From Deltaproteobacteria bacterium (lineage in GTDB: Bacteria > SAR324 > XYD2-FULL-50-16): a stretch of 36,258 bases of DNA. The DNA lies in contig JAOUME010000013.1 in assembly GCA_029881655.1 (NCBI GenBank), positions 1-36,258 on the forward strand. The letters are read 5' to 3'. Below, in pieces: positions 1-10,244 of this stretch. The notes below the pieces were generated by a model. It was not told the origin of the DNA. It searched no databases and saw only the letters and a list, made by a program, of their open reading frames with translations. Each line of letters opens with the position of its first letter. The stretch's first letter is position 1. A program made the translations under genes and the position numbers.

Positions 1-1999
1 TTTTCCCTCTTTTGTTCTTACGAATTAGAAAGTGATGCACCGATGAAACAGCTAAAAGCGCTGGGATCGGAGCAGTCTTTTCATTGACGCAACGGTCAGA
101 AAGCACAATCAACCGATAACCCTGGTCGACTCCGTCTTCAACCTTGCGGCACATTTCATCGATAGCCTCTTCAAGGCTCATATCATCGATAGGATATCCC
201 ATGTCAACGGAGATGGAACGGAAATATCCGGTTTCTATATTTCTGAGCTGTTCGATTTCGGAATTCTTCAATACCGGATGAGGCAGTACAAGCATTCGGC
301 ATTGACCCGGGGTTTCGTCAAGGATGTTATAACTTCCTCCGATGTTGGAGGATAAGGACATAACCAGTTCTTCCCTGATTGAATCGATAGCTGGATTGGT
401 TACCTGGGCGAAATGCTGTTTGAAATAGTTGTATAATAACTTAGGATTGTTAGATAAAACGGCCAAAGGCGTATCGTTTCCCATGGAAGAAGTTGGTTCC
501 TGGCCAGTTTGTGACATGGGTTTGATGATACGGTATATCTCTTCATAGGTGTAGCCGAAGACCCTTTGATGAAGTCTTAATTGATCAAGGCTAGGCTGAT
601 TAAAGGTCGCTGGAGAAGGCAGGTCGTCGAGCCGGATCTTGTTTTCCGTAACCCATCTGGAATAAAGCTGTCTGGAACTGAGTCTGTTTTTGATTTCGTC
701 ATTGTATTGGATTGTTCCCTCGACGGTATCAATCAAAAGGATTTTCCCTGGCCCAAGCCTGCCTTTTTGTTTGATGTTGTCGGTGGGAATGTCCAGTACT
801 CCGACTTCGGATGCCATAATGAAAAAACCGTCGAACGTTTCTACGAAGCGAACGGGCCTTAGACCATTTCTATCAAGGCCACCTCCGATCTGACGTCCAT
901 TGGTGAACATAATCGCGGCAGGTCCATCCCAAGGTTCCATTAAGGATTCATGGTACTCGTAGAAACTGCGCACGGCTTCGTCCAGGTTCTTTTTATTCTC
1001 CCAAGCTTCCGGTACCATCATTAAAAAGGAGTGGTCCATAGACCGGCCTGATGAGACCAGAATTTCAAAAAAGTTATCGAAGGATGCGGAATCACTGCCC
1101 CTGGGTACAATAATAGGTAACAGTTTTTTTATATTATCACCAAAATAATCCGATCCAAAAATGGATTCTCTTGATTTGGCCCAGTTGATATTGCCCTTTA
1201 CGGTATTGATTTCTCCGTTATGGGCGATATATCGAAAGGGTTGGGCCAAGCCCCAGGTCGGGAAAGTGTTGGTTGAATACCTCTGGTGAACTAAAGCCAA
1301 TGCGCTGATGTAGCGGTTGTCTTGTAAGTCAAGGTAGTATTGTTCCAGCTGATTTGCCAAAAACATACCTTTGTAGACGATGGTATAAGCCGATAGGCTG
1401 CAAACGTAGAAAAATTCCTTTTGAGCAATGTCGGAGACCTCAATGGCTTTTTCAATCTGGCGCCTAATAACATAAAGCTTTCTCTCAAAAGCATCCATAT
1501 CCTGAGACATTTTTCGAACGACCATCTGGTACACGTTAGGCTCCATGTCCAGCATAAATTCAGAAAGACAGGAGTGGTTGGTTGGAACACGCCGCCAACC
1601 GATGACTTCAAGTTTTTCTTCCTGAACCGTATTGGTTATAATCTTAATGCATTTTTCGATCGATTCCGGGCTGGGAGGTAAAAAAATCATGCCAATCCCA
1701 TAGTCCCCTTCGTCAGGAAGGGAAATGCCATCGCTTTTGAAAATTTCAGCAAAATAATCGTGCGGAATTTGGGTTAATATTCCCGCGCCGTCTCCCGATT
1801 TCGGATCTGATCCGGCAGCGCCTCTATGTTCGAGGTTTTTTAAGATGGAAATGCCGTCCGCTACAATTTTATGTGACCTCTCGCCGTTGATATGAGTGAC
1901 GAAACCAACTCCGCAGGAATCCTTTTCCAATAGCGGATCATAAAGTCCATGTCTTTCTGGGAAACCGTATTTTTGCGTTCTAACGCTTTTAGCTGTCAT
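1..1999 (-). CDS. gltB: Glutamate synthase large subunit, N-terminal part (partial; runs off left edge)
   Basis: Manual reverse-strand translation from ATG at 1999: MTAKSVRTQKYGFPERHGLYDPLLEKDSCGVGFVTHINGERSHKIV...LKNLEHRGAAGSDPKSGDGAGIL... with class II glutamine amidotransferase motifs (CGVGF, EHRGA, GDGAGI). Open through to base 1. Missing from the ORF track, presumably because it has no stop inside the window. Confidence 0.95.
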   Translation of the reverse strand, partial: MTAKSVRTQKYGFPERHGLYDPLLEKDSCGVGFVTHINGERSHKIVADGISILKNLEHRGAAGSDPKSGDGAGILTQIPHDYFAEIFKSDGISLPDEGDYGIGMIFLPPSPESIEKCIKIITNTVQEEKLEVIGWRRVPTNHSCLSEFMLDMEPNVYQMVVRKMSQDMDAFERKLYVIRRQIEKAIEVSDIAQKEFFYVCSLSAYTIVYKGMFLANQLEQYYLDLQDNRYISALALVHQRYSTNTFPTWGLAQPFRYIAHNGEINTVKGNINWAKSRESIFGSDYFGDNIKKLLPIIVPRGSDSASFDNFFEILVSSGRSMDHSFLMMVPEAWENKKNLDEAVRSFYEYHESLMEPWDGPAAIMFTNGRQIGGGLDRNGLRPVRFVETFDGFFIMASEVGVLDIPTDNIKQKGRLGPGKILLIDTVEGTIQYNDEIKNRLSSRQLYSRWVTENKIRLDDLPSPATFNQPSLDQLRLHQRVFGYTYEEIYRIIKPMSQTGQEPTSSMGNDTPLAVLSNNPKLLYNYFKQHFAQVTNPAIDSIREELVMSLSSNIGGSYNILDETPGQCRMLVLPHPVLKNSEIEQLRNIETGYFRSISVDMGYPIDDMSLEEAIDEMCRKVEDGVDQGYRLIVLSDRCVNEKTAPIPALLAVSSVHHFLIRKNKRGK

Positions 2000-2275
2000 G
2001 ATAGTTTTTTTACAACTTAAATAGATAATTTGCAGGCCAATAAAAGGCCCTATGGTTTATATGGTATAGCGAAAATGAATTATTTATTAATCAATTTTAT
2101 AGGCATTTCGCTTACAAATGAACAAAGAGTTATAATCGCATATATCAATGTTTAAGTGAATAAAAAGATAGTACCTTTTCCCTTAAATGTAAAATTAATT
2201 TTATGTAATCTTAAAATATTGAAATATCTAATTATAAAAAACAAAACTTGCAATTTTGCAGAGGAGTGTAGTTTT

Positions 2276-3163
2276 ATGACAAAACGGATTAATCTTCGAT
2301 TTATTCAGTCATTAAAAATATTGAGTATGTCAAAATGGAATGCCGAGACGGTGCAGCTAAATATTTTTGATTTTCTGGTCGTCAAGCAGCAAAACTTTGA
2401 AGGTCCGCTGGATTTGCTGTTGGAATTGATCAGTCAAAGGAAAATGAGCGTGCATGATATCGCTCTTAAAGATATTTGTAAGCCGTATTTAGAGTATCTT
2501 GAGCATATGGAGAATTTTAACATGGAGGTCGCGGTTGAATTTCTTCATATTGCCTCTTCCTTGATCCTGATCAAATCCAAAAGCCTGCTTCCTTTTCAAG
2601 ATGAAGATAGTTTAGAAGAAGATCCTTTTGACACGGAAGAGCAACTCAAACAAAAACTGATCGATTATCAAAGATACAAGCAGATTGCGGCCTTCATGAA
2701 AAACTTTGACCTTCTTGGACGTGACACATTCACAAGGCCCTTTAAGCTGGAAGAAATCGAAAGTGAAGAAGAGACCGGCTCCCTCGAAGACCTTGATATT
2801 TACTCTTTGATTAAAGCTTATCATGCGTTAATGGTTAGACAATCCTATGATAAACCGCATCAGGTCTCGGCCGAAATCTTATCTCTTGAAGAACGGCTTT
2901 TAGAAATCATAAGCCTTCTGAAAAATGGCAGCAAACTGGTTTATAAGGATCTTGTGGGGGGAAAACCCCAAAAAATGGATTGGATTTTAACTTTTTTATC
3001 CATACTGGAATTAACGAGGTTTTATGTCATCCGCCTGCTTCAAGCAGAGGAATTTGGTGGACTTTATATCATGCCCGCCGATGGTCAGGAACTTCAAATC
3101 AAACTATTAGAAGAGCAGTATTTTGAGATCATATCTTCAAGAAATAAGGAATTATTTACGTAA
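2276..3163 (+). CDS. scpA: Segregation and condensation protein A
   Basis: FEGPLDLLLELISQRKMSVHDIALKDICKPYLEYL...VEFLHIASSLILIKSKSLLP is the ScpA signature. The ORF track starts at GTG 2156, but GAGGAG (2261-2266) precedes ATG 2276, so that start is preferred. Confidence 0.9.
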   Translation: MTKRINLRFIQSLKILSMSKWNAETVQLNIFDFLVVKQQNFEGPLDLLLELISQRKMSVHDIALKDICKPYLEYLEHMENFNMEVAVEFLHIASSLILIKSKSLLPFQDEDSLEEDPFDTEEQLKQKLIDYQRYKQIAAFMKNFDLLGRDTFTRPFKLEEIESEEETGSLEDLDIYSLIKAYHALMVRQSYDKPHQVSAEILSLEERLLEIISLLKNGSKLVYKDLVGGKPQKMDWILTFLSILELTRFYVIRLLQAEEFGGLYIMPADGQELQIKLLEEQYFEIISSRNKELFT

Positions 3164-3233
3164 GGTTAGAAATAACTTAAGTGATTATTGACAAGTTGCG
3201 AATTTAGAAATAATATTATCAATTACATTGAAT

Positions 3234-3758
3234 ATGAAAGTAAAGATCACACAAATCCAAAAGAAAAATCAAAAATTTTCCTTCGCACTAAAAAGATCTG
3301 ACTGCCAGAGGGTTGAGGATCGCTATCATTTTGATAAAATAGACTGTTTGGCTGAACTTACCAAAAATCATGAACAAGTACAGGTCAAAGGGAGCTATAA
3401 GGTGGTCATTAGTTCATTTTGTGATCAATGTCTTGGAGAGATCAGTCAAACGCGTGAGAGTCAGTTTCAGTTATTTCTTTTACCGGAAAGTGCAGCCAAA
3501 AACGATCTTGATGACAGGGAAATAACGCTAAGTGAGTTGGATATTGACTATTTTGCGGGTCTTGAAATCGACTTGGGCGGTTATTTTGAGGACCAGGTTA
3601 TTTTGGATACGCCTCTAGTTCAGGTCTGTTCTGAAAATTGCGCTGGGATTTGTAATCAGTGCGGAGTCAATCTGAATTTTAAACAGTGTGATTGCCGAAA
3701 TCAAGGTTTGAATAACCCTTTTAGATCGCTCAGGAAAAATACAGATAATTTGATATGA
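3234..3758 (+). CDS. DUF177 / YceD family protein (23S rRNA accumulation protein-like)
   Basis: Located directly upstream of rpmF, the usual DUF177 context. C-terminal CSENCAGICNQCGVNLNFKQCDC is typical of the family. The track start at 3228 is TTG; ATG at 3234 is preferred. Confidence 0.85.
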   Translation: MKVKITQIQKKNQKFSFALKRSDCQRVEDRYHFDKIDCLAELTKNHEQVQVKGSYKVVISSFCDQCLGEISQTRESQFQLFLLPESAAKNDLDDREITLSELDIDYFAGLEIDLGGYFEDQVILDTPLVQVCSENCAGICNQCGVNLNFKQCDCRNQGLNNPFRSLRKNTDNLI

Positions 3759-3825
3759 ACGAGTTATCAATCATTATAATAAAGTTTTTGTTTAACTTAA
3801 ATTCACAAATAAATCGGGAGATGAG

Positions 3826-4008
3826 ATGGCCGTACCAAAAAGAAAAACTTCAAAATCAGTTACAAGGCAAAGAAGGACACACAAAAAATTATCAAAGCCG
3901 AATTTTATTTCCTGTTCCAATTGCCAGGAATTGATCCTGCCTCATCATGTTTGTCCCAAATGCGGTCAATTCCATGGAAAGCAAATCATTTCACATGATG
4001 AACAATAG
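3826..4008 (+). CDS. rpmF: 50S ribosomal protein L32
   Basis: MAVPKRKTSKSVTRQRRTHKKL...CSNCQELILPHHVCPKCGQFHGK, zinc-ribbon L32, between DUF177 and plsX. Confidence 0.97.
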   Translation: MAVPKRKTSKSVTRQRRTHKKLSKPNFISCSNCQELILPHHVCPKCGQFHGKQIISHDEQ

Positions 4009-4068
4009 TTACATAAGTCAAAATCTGGCAGTATTTAACGTATTTAAAATTTTTACCAAAACATAATC

Positions 4069-5082
4069 ATGGTAATTGCGGTCGATGCCATGGGCGGGGA
4101 TCTTTATCCCAAGATACCTGTCCTTGGTGCAATAAAAGCGGTAAACGAAAAACAGATTCAAGTTGTTTTAGTTGGAGATGAGCCCAGTATCAAGAAGGAA
4201 CTGGAAAACTGCAAATATGATGCGAAATTGGTGGATATCGTTCACGCGACGCAAGTTATCGATATGGACGAGAATGTGGCTTCGGCTTTAAGGTCTAAAA
4301 AGGACTCCTCCATGCGGGTTTGCTACAACCTCCACCGGGACGGAGTAGTTCAGGGGGTTGTGAGTGCCGGACATTCGGGCGCAATGCTCGCTATCGGAAA
4401 ATTCGTCCTAAAGACCATTAAAGGCATTGACAGACCCTGCATTAGTGCCATGCTGCCCACCTTAAGAGAAGATGACCGGGTTTTGCTTGTTGATGCCGGG
4501 GCAAATATGGATTGCACGCCTGAGCATCTTTTACAGTTCGCGATTCTAGGGGATGTTTATATGGAACACATCCACCGCAAAGAAAACCCCAGGATCGGGC
4601 TTCTCAATGTTGGTGCGGAAGAAGGAAAAGGGGATGAACGCTCAAAAAAGGCCTATGAACTTCTAAAGAAATGCCCGCTTAATTTCGTTGGCAATATCGA
4701 GGGAAAGGAGTTTTTTAATGGCGATGTGGAAATCGTTGTCACCGATGGTTTCGCGGGTAATATTCTACTAAAGTCTGTTCAGGGCGCGGCTAATTTTGTC
4801 AAAGAGATCATATCAAAGGAAATAAAAAGTTCGCAAATTGCAAAAATCGGTGCGGTTTTTCTCAATCCGGTGTTTAAAAGCGTCAAGAAAAAAACCAACT
4901 ACGCTGAATATGGCGGAGCACCTTTGCTTGGTTTGAGAGGAAACGGGATTGTGTGTCACGGAAAATCAAACCAAGAAGCGTTGCTTTTTGGTATCAATTT
5001 CGCCAACTGGGCGGCAGAGGCTCATCTTGTTGAGAGGATGGAAGAAAAACTCGTTGAATACAAAGAATATTTGAATTCTTGA
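4069..5082 (+). CDS. plsX: Phosphate acyltransferase PlsX
   Basis: VIAVDAMGGDLYPKIPVLGAI..., VSAGHSGAMLA, GLLNVGAEEGKGDE, VVTDGFAGNILLKS. Confidence 0.96.
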   Translation: MVIAVDAMGGDLYPKIPVLGAIKAVNEKQIQVVLVGDEPSIKKELENCKYDAKLVDIVHATQVIDMDENVASALRSKKDSSMRVCYNLHRDGVVQGVVSAGHSGAMLAIGKFVLKTIKGIDRPCISAMLPTLREDDRVLLVDAGANMDCTPEHLLQFAILGDVYMEHIHRKENPRIGLLNVGAEEGKGDERSKKAYELLKKCPLNFVGNIEGKEFFNGDVEIVVTDGFAGNILLKSVQGAANFVKEIISKEIKSSQIAKIGAVFLNPVFKSVKKKTNYAEYGGAPLLGLRGNGIVCHGKSNQEALLFGINFANWAAEAHLVERMEEKLVEYKEYLNS

Positions 5083-5116
5083 GGAACATTTTAAATAACT
5101 TTTGATATTTACTGAT

Positions 5117-5857
5117 ATGGATGAATTCAAAGAAAAGGTAATCTTGGTTAGTGGTGGTTCCAGGGGAATCGGCAAGGCCATCGTCATTAGTTTTCTCCAG
5201 GCGGGTGGAACCGTCTGCGTGATCAACCGTTCAAAACAATCAGCTGATGATTTAACTCAGGAGGTTAAGCAGTACGGCGATCAATTCTTTTCTTTTTTGG
5301 GAGATATTTCTAAAAACGAGGATTGTCAAAAATTCGCTGAACTTGTTTATGGCAAGTATGGAAAAATCGACATACTGATTAACAATGCAGGAGTTACGAG
5401 CGATGGATTGTTTCTTTCTATGAAGCCAGAAGCATGGGAACAAGTTGTTTCCACTAATTTAAACGGCACATTTTATCTGTGCAAAACGGTTATCAGGGCG
5501 ATGGTCAAAGCTCGATTTGGAAGGATCATCAATATTAGTTCCGTGGTTGGATATACGGGAAACCCAGGTCAGGTGAACTATTCGGCCAGCAAATCCGCCC
5601 TGATTGGTTTTACCAAATCATTGGCTAAGGAAGTCGCTTCCAGAAACGTCACCTGTAATTTGGTCGCTCCTGGCTTTATTGAAACCGATATGACCGGTTC
5701 TTTAAATGAAGTCCAGGTCAAGGCCACTTTAGAAAGCGTGCCCATGAAAAAAATGGGGGCTCCACAGGACATTGCCGATGGTGTTTTGTTTTTAGCGTCA
5801 TCGAAAGCAAGTTACATAACCGGAACGACCCTTCATATCAATGGGGGTATGTACTGA
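5117..5857 (+). CDS. fabG: 3-oxoacyl-[ACP] reductase
   Basis: SDR fold: VILVSGGSRGIGKAI, DILINNAGVTSDGLFLSMKPEAWEQVVSTNLNGTFYLCK, SSVVGYTGNPGQVNYSASKSALIGFTKSLAKE, ASYITGTTLHINGGMY. The track start at 5102 is TTG; ATG at 5117 is preferred. Confidence 0.95.
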   Translation: MDEFKEKVILVSGGSRGIGKAIVISFLQAGGTVCVINRSKQSADDLTQEVKQYGDQFFSFLGDISKNEDCQKFAELVYGKYGKIDILINNAGVTSDGLFLSMKPEAWEQVVSTNLNGTFYLCKTVIRAMVKARFGRIINISSVVGYTGNPGQVNYSASKSALIGFTKSLAKEVASRNVTCNLVAPGFIETDMTGSLNEVQVKATLESVPMKKMGAPQDIADGVLFLASSKASYITGTTLHINGGMY

Positions 5858-5901
5858 TATAAATTTTCAAGTAGCTCATAATTATAGTGAAACGCTAAAT
5901 C

Positions 5902-5955
5902 GTCACTAAGTATTTGACAGAGTGGGTGAATCATAAGAAAATTTAGTGACTTTTT
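5902..5955 (+). terminator. Possible weak terminator/attenuator hairpin between fabG and acpP
   Basis: gtcactaa (5902-5909) pairs with ttagtgac (5943-5950), followed immediately by ttttt (5951-5955). The loop is long (33 nt), so the call is weak. Confidence 0.3.
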
Positions 5956-5970
5956 GTTTATTTTATTGAA

Positions 5971-5990
5971 TTATCAAACAGAATTGATAA
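5971..5990. promoter_or_regulatory. Perfect inverted repeat upstream of acpP (possible operator)
   Basis: TTATCAA-acagaa-TTGATAA, 7-bp perfect arms, about 27 bp before the acpP ATG. Confidence 0.35.
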
Positions 5991-6016
5991 ATAATAACTA
6001 ATATTGGAGAAGAAGA

Positions 6017-6259
6017 ATGAGTGGTGCGGATATTGATACAAAGGTCATAGATATTATCGTTGAGCAATTAGGCGTCAACAAAGACGATGTTAAGCTCACT
6101 TCCAATTTTATTGATGATTTGGGAGCGGATTCATTGGATACGGTTGAGTTGGTAATGGCGTTTGAAGAAGAGTTTAACATTGAGATTCCAGACGAGTTAG
6201 CAGAGCAGATCACGACTGTTGAAAGTGCGATCAGCCATATTAAGAAAGCTTTGGGATAA
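6017..6259 (+). CDS. acpP: Acyl carrier protein
   Basis: 80 aa with [28 protein letters not shown] phosphopantetheine site. Confidence 0.97.
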   Translation: MSGADIDTKVIDIIVEQLGVNKDDVKLTSNFIDDLGADSLDTVELVMAFEEEFNIEIPDELAEQITTVESAISHIKKALG

Positions 6260-6348
6260 TAAAGTCTAACCAAATATTCCCGATGAGATTTGATGAGAGT
6301 AGGTATTTGGTACAAAACCAACCATAAACCGTCTTAATTAAGATAAAG

Positions 6349-7584
6349 ATGCGTAAAAAAATCGTCGTTACTGGATTAGGAGCCGTTAGCCCATTGGGAA
6401 ACGATGTGAAAAGCACATGGGCCGGGATTTCTGCTGGGAAATCGGGAATAACGAACATCACCAAGTTTGACGCTTCGGAGTACACGACGAAGATTGCCGG
6501 GGAAGTTAAGGGTTTCAACCCCGAGGATCATATTCCCAGAAAAGATATTAAAAAAATTGATACCTTTATTCAATATTCCGTAGCAGCCTGCAGTGAAGCT
6601 ATGGCTGATGCCGGTTTAATTATCGATGATTCCAACGCTCAGGATGTTGGGATTTCAATTGGTGTCGGGATTGGCGGTCTTCCCAATATTGAGTATTACA
6701 GTCATGTACTAAAAGAACGCGGACCCAGCAGGATAACCCCATTTTTTATTCCTATGACTATCAGCAATATGGCATCGGGATATTTGTCCATTATGCTGGG
6801 AGCTAAAAACTACAACGCAACCACCGTATCAGCTTGTTCTTCGGCCAATCATTCGATCGGAGATGCCAGCAGAATCATCGAAAGAGGCGATGCTAAAGTG
6901 ATGATTGTTGGCGGAACCGAGGCGGCGATTTGCGGTTTGGCTATAAGTGGCTTTGGGGCAATGAAAGCCTTGTCCAGAAGAAACGATGATCCCCAAAGGG
7001 CAAGTCGGCCCTATGATGTCAACCGTGATGGTTTTGTCTTAAGCGAAGGTTGTGGAATATTGATCTTAGAGGATTACGAATTCGCCAAGAAAAGAGGCGC
7101 CAAAATTTATGCCGAACTGGCCGGATACGGATTTAGTTCGGATGCCCACCATATCACTTCTCCGTCAACCGAAGGTCCATGCAGAGCCATGAAAATGGCT
7201 ATTCAGGACGCGGGTATCCCTGAAGATGGGATCGATTACATCAATGCTCATGGAACCTCCACTCCTACCGGTGATATAAATGAATTGGATGCGATTAAGC
7301 TGGCCGTTGGCGCTGACCATGCCAAAAAAATCTCCATAAGTTCGACCAAATCCATGATAGGTCATCTGCTTGGCGCCGCGGGGGGGATTGAAGCGGTGGT
7401 TACAATCCTGGCGATGCGGGAAAGTCTGGTTCCGCCCACTATCAATGTCGATGATCTCGATCCGCTCTGCGATTTGGATATCACACCTAATCAGCCTAAA
7501 CAAAGAATAATAAATACAGCTCTTAGTAATTCTTTCGGTTTCGGCGGTACCAATGCCACGTTGGCTTTTAAAAAGCTTTCTTGA
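6349..7584 (+). CDS. fabF: 3-oxoacyl-[ACP] synthase II
   Basis: VVTGLGAVSPLG, active-site TTVSACSSANHSIGDA, NAHGTSTPTGD, KSMIGHLLGAAGGIEA, SFGFGGTNATL. Confidence 0.96.
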   Translation: MRKKIVVTGLGAVSPLGNDVKSTWAGISAGKSGITNITKFDASEYTTKIAGEVKGFNPEDHIPRKDIKKIDTFIQYSVAACSEAMADAGLIIDDSNAQDVGISIGVGIGGLPNIEYYSHVLKERGPSRITPFFIPMTISNMASGYLSIMLGAKNYNATTVSACSSANHSIGDASRIIERGDAKVMIVGGTEAAICGLAISGFGAMKALSRRNDDPQRASRPYDVNRDGFVLSEGCGILILEDYEFAKKRGAKIYAELAGYGFSSDAHHITSPSTEGPCRAMKMAIQDAGIPEDGIDYINAHGTSTPTGDINELDAIKLAVGADHAKKISISSTKSMIGHLLGAAGGIEAVVTILAMRESLVPPTINVDDLDPLCDLDITPNQPKQRIINTALSNSFGFGGTNATLAFKKLS

Positions 7585-7602
7585 TCAATTTTCCAAGTGT
7601 TT

Positions 7603-8280
7603 ATGGAAACCATTGAAAGCCGGTTAAGAGAAATCCTTGATAAAATTCGATCGGCATCAAGCGGTAGGCAGGATGTCAAGCTGATTGCCGTATCCAAAAC
7701 CAAACCTGTTTCTTCTATCTTGGAGGCGTTTAAAGCGGGGCAACTGCATTTTGGAGAAAACCGCATCCAGGAGGCTAGAGATAAAAGTCCCCAAACTCCT
7801 CAATCCATTCATTGGCACCTGATCGGCCCCTTGCAAAAGAACAAGGCCAAGTATTGTCCCCAAATCTTTTCAACCTTACATACATTGCATCGAACTGATA
7901 TAGCTGACAATCTGAATCAAAAACTGGTCGAGGCCGACAAGACAATCGATGTTCTCATACAGATGAACCTCAGTGGTGAATCTTCCAAGTCAGGAGTAGA
8001 AGGCTTGGACGAGTTAAAAAGGCTACAAGATCATATATTAACACTACCTAATTTGCGTTTGACCGGATTGATGACAATGGGTGATCCCAATGCTGACGCT
8101 AAAGTAAATCAAAAGATTTTTTCTGATTTACGGGAGATTTTATCGAAGGAAGCTTTTAGGCTTGAATTAAAAAACCAGTATAAGGAACTTTCGATGGGAA
8201 TGTCGGGTGATTTTGAGTTAGCGATTAAAGAGGGAGCTACTTTCGTTAGAATCGGGAGTTCAATTTTTGGGACGAGGTGA
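7603..8280 (+). CDS. yggS: YggS/PLPBP-family pyridoxal phosphate homeostasis protein
   Basis: VKLIAVSKTKPVSSILEAFKAGQLHFGENRIQEA, WHLIGPLQKNKAKY, LSMGMSGDFELAIKEGATFVRIGSSIFGTR. The track start at 7597 is GTG; ATG at 7603 is preferred. Confidence 0.93.
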   Translation: METIESRLREILDKIRSASSGRQDVKLIAVSKTKPVSSILEAFKAGQLHFGENRIQEARDKSPQTPQSIHWHLIGPLQKNKAKYCPQIFSTLHTLHRTDIADNLNQKLVEADKTIDVLIQMNLSGESSKSGVEGLDELKRLQDHILTLPNLRLTGLMTMGDPNADAKVNQKIFSDLREILSKEAFRLELKNQYKELSMGMSGDFELAIKEGATFVRIGSSIFGTR

Positions 8281-8419
8281 TTTTGAATTTCAACCCAATA
8301 TGGCGTTTATAGTTTCGCAAAATGCTTGGTTATGTTATGCTTAAAATTAATATTAAGCGACAAAATATAAATCATAACTGAAATAATATTTTCCATATCA
8401 AACTGTTCAGGTTGAATCA

Positions 8420-10231
8420 ATGAAAAACTCTTTTAAAATATGCACTTGGGTAATTATCTTACTGATCCCTTTTTTAATGGGATGCAAAAAGAAATCAAGT
8501 GTAATCACTAATTATGCAGAGGGCATAACGATCCATGAACCTGACAGCAATGGCTTGATCAATACAGCAAACAGCAGTTCGGTGCAGGTGCCGTTATCCG
8601 GCCAGGGCTCAATCACCCATCTCTCTTATAGTAGCGCGGGGGGGGAATTTGCCTACACACATCATGTTGGAGATGTACCCTTGGATATCTACATGATCTT
8701 CACCAATAAAAGCGGTACGAGCAACAATAACAGTACCCAGGTTAGTTATAAGGATAGCCAATCCACGAGTAATTTTCCTGATAATACCTTTTCAAGCCGA
8801 TCAAATGAAGTTTTTTCACAAGATATTTCCGGTTATGCTATTGAAAATGGTATTGGTTTAAGGGGGAAACCTCAGGCGACTCGCTTTAACGCATCTCCGT
8901 TGCCTTTTGTCGAGAATAGGAACTATCAGGCATTAAACAATCAACTGGTAGAACCTCGGAAAAACATTATTGGGGACGTTGATTCTTTCATCGATGTCGA
9001 TGGACAAGGCGCGACTGTTTTTATTCCATCGACTTTGAGGCAGGTTATCACTGACGGGACCATCACATTGAACCTTTGGGTTGAAAATGCGTCTTGGGGA
9101 AGTTGCAGCAAAGCGTACTGTATTAACCAAACCATTGTTGATTCCGTTGGAAGTAATTTTTTGAAAACAGGTAGTAACAACGATATTTATGATTGGGTGA
9201 GCAATATTTACGGCGCTCCTTGGGGAGCTCAAAATTATGGGAATTTGCTGGACCCGAGTGCCGCCAATCAAATCGATATCCTTTTTTTCGATATTGAAAA
9301 TGATAACTCCACCATCGGCGGAATTTTGGGTTTCTTTTGGGCGAAAGACAATTATAAGAAAACGTCTTACAGCATTTCAAATGAGCGGCTGATGCTCTAT
9401 ATCGATTCTGTCCTGGTCGCCACTCCCGATCAAACCTGGGACATTACCGATTACTGGCCTGCTGAAATGGTGGCAACCATGGCTCATGAGTTCCAGCATA
9501 TGATTCAGTTTTATCAAAAGTCGATTCTGAGAAACCTGAGCGGCAATGAAGGGGAGGTATGGCTCAATGAGATGGCATCCATGGTTACTGAGGATCTTGT
9601 GGCGGAGAAACTTGGCAATATCGGACCTCGCGGTGTCGCGGCGACTGACGGTACAGCTGGAGCGGCCAATAATCACGAGGGAAGATTGCCCCTTTTTAAC
9701 CTTTATCTCAACAAAGGCGTCACGCAGTGGAGTCTTACCAGTTCACCACTGCCGAATTATTCCGTCAGCTATGCCTTTGGCGCTTATTTGGTGAGAAATT
9801 TCGGTGGTCCGGTACTTTTCAGGAAGATCGTTCAAAGTGGCCGCACCAATTATCTGGCAGTCGAAGAGGCCGTACAGGCACTTGGGTACGATGAAACGTT
9901 TGAATCGCTATTAAAGAAATGGGCTGTGGCTTCCCTGATTTCGGATAGCACAACCGCGCCTTCAAGCTATCGGTATAATATCGGTGGCTTTTTCAATTAC
10001 GCGTTGGACGGTGTAAATTATAATCTAGGGTCGATCAATCTTTATAATTATACGGATGGCAGCATAATTGGACCGCAGTTTTATTTGCCGGGCGACCTTA
10101 TAAACCTGACGAGTAGCGACGGTTATTCCAATACTTTCGTCGAGGTCATCAATCAGAAAACCGGTACATTTACGTCGAATATAATGATGGGAAATACGGT
10201 GAAGTTGACGGTGGTTACCAAGGCTCCATAG
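8420..10231 (+). CDS. Lipoprotein, M30 (hyicolysin)-like zinc metallopeptidase
   Basis: Signal/lipobox MKNSFKICTWVIILLIPFLMGC; zinc site ATMAHEFQHMIQF (HEFQH) followed by GEVWLNEMASMVTED. Confidence 0.75.
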   Translation: MKNSFKICTWVIILLIPFLMGCKKKSSVITNYAEGITIHEPDSNGLINTANSSSVQVPLSGQGSITHLSYSSAGGEFAYTHHVGDVPLDIYMIFTNKSGTSNNNSTQVSYKDSQSTSNFPDNTFSSRSNEVFSQDISGYAIENGIGLRGKPQATRFNASPLPFVENRNYQALNNQLVEPRKNIIGDVDSFIDVDGQGATVFIPSTLRQVITDGTITLNLWVENASWGSCSKAYCINQTIVDSVGSNFLKTGSNNDIYDWVSNIYGAPWGAQNYGNLLDPSAANQIDILFFDIENDNSTIGGILGFFWAKDNYKKTSYSISNERLMLYIDSVLVATPDQTWDITDYWPAEMVATMAHEFQHMIQFYQKSILRNLSGNEGEVWLNEMASMVTEDLVAEKLGNIGPRGVAATDGTAGAANNHEGRLPLFNLYLNKGVTQWSLTSSPLPNYSVSYAFGAYLVRNFGGPVLFRKIVQSGRTNYLAVEEAVQALGYDETFESLLKKWAVASLISDSTTAPSSYRYNIGGFFNYALDGVNYNLGSINLYNYTDGSIIGPQFYLPGDLINLTSSDGYSNTFVEVINQKTGTFTSNIMMGNTVKLTVVTKAP

Positions 10232-10244
10232 TCTATTCAGAAAG

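Noticed and set aside
581-893. Two + strand ORFs (93 and 67 aa)
   Set aside because: Antisense to a clearly coding gltB; no recognisable domain or ribosome-binding signal.
1291-1611. 106-aa minus-strand ORF and the overlapping + strand ORF at 1421-1681
   Set aside because: Lie inside gltB in other frames; the gltB frame translates to a good GltB sequence.
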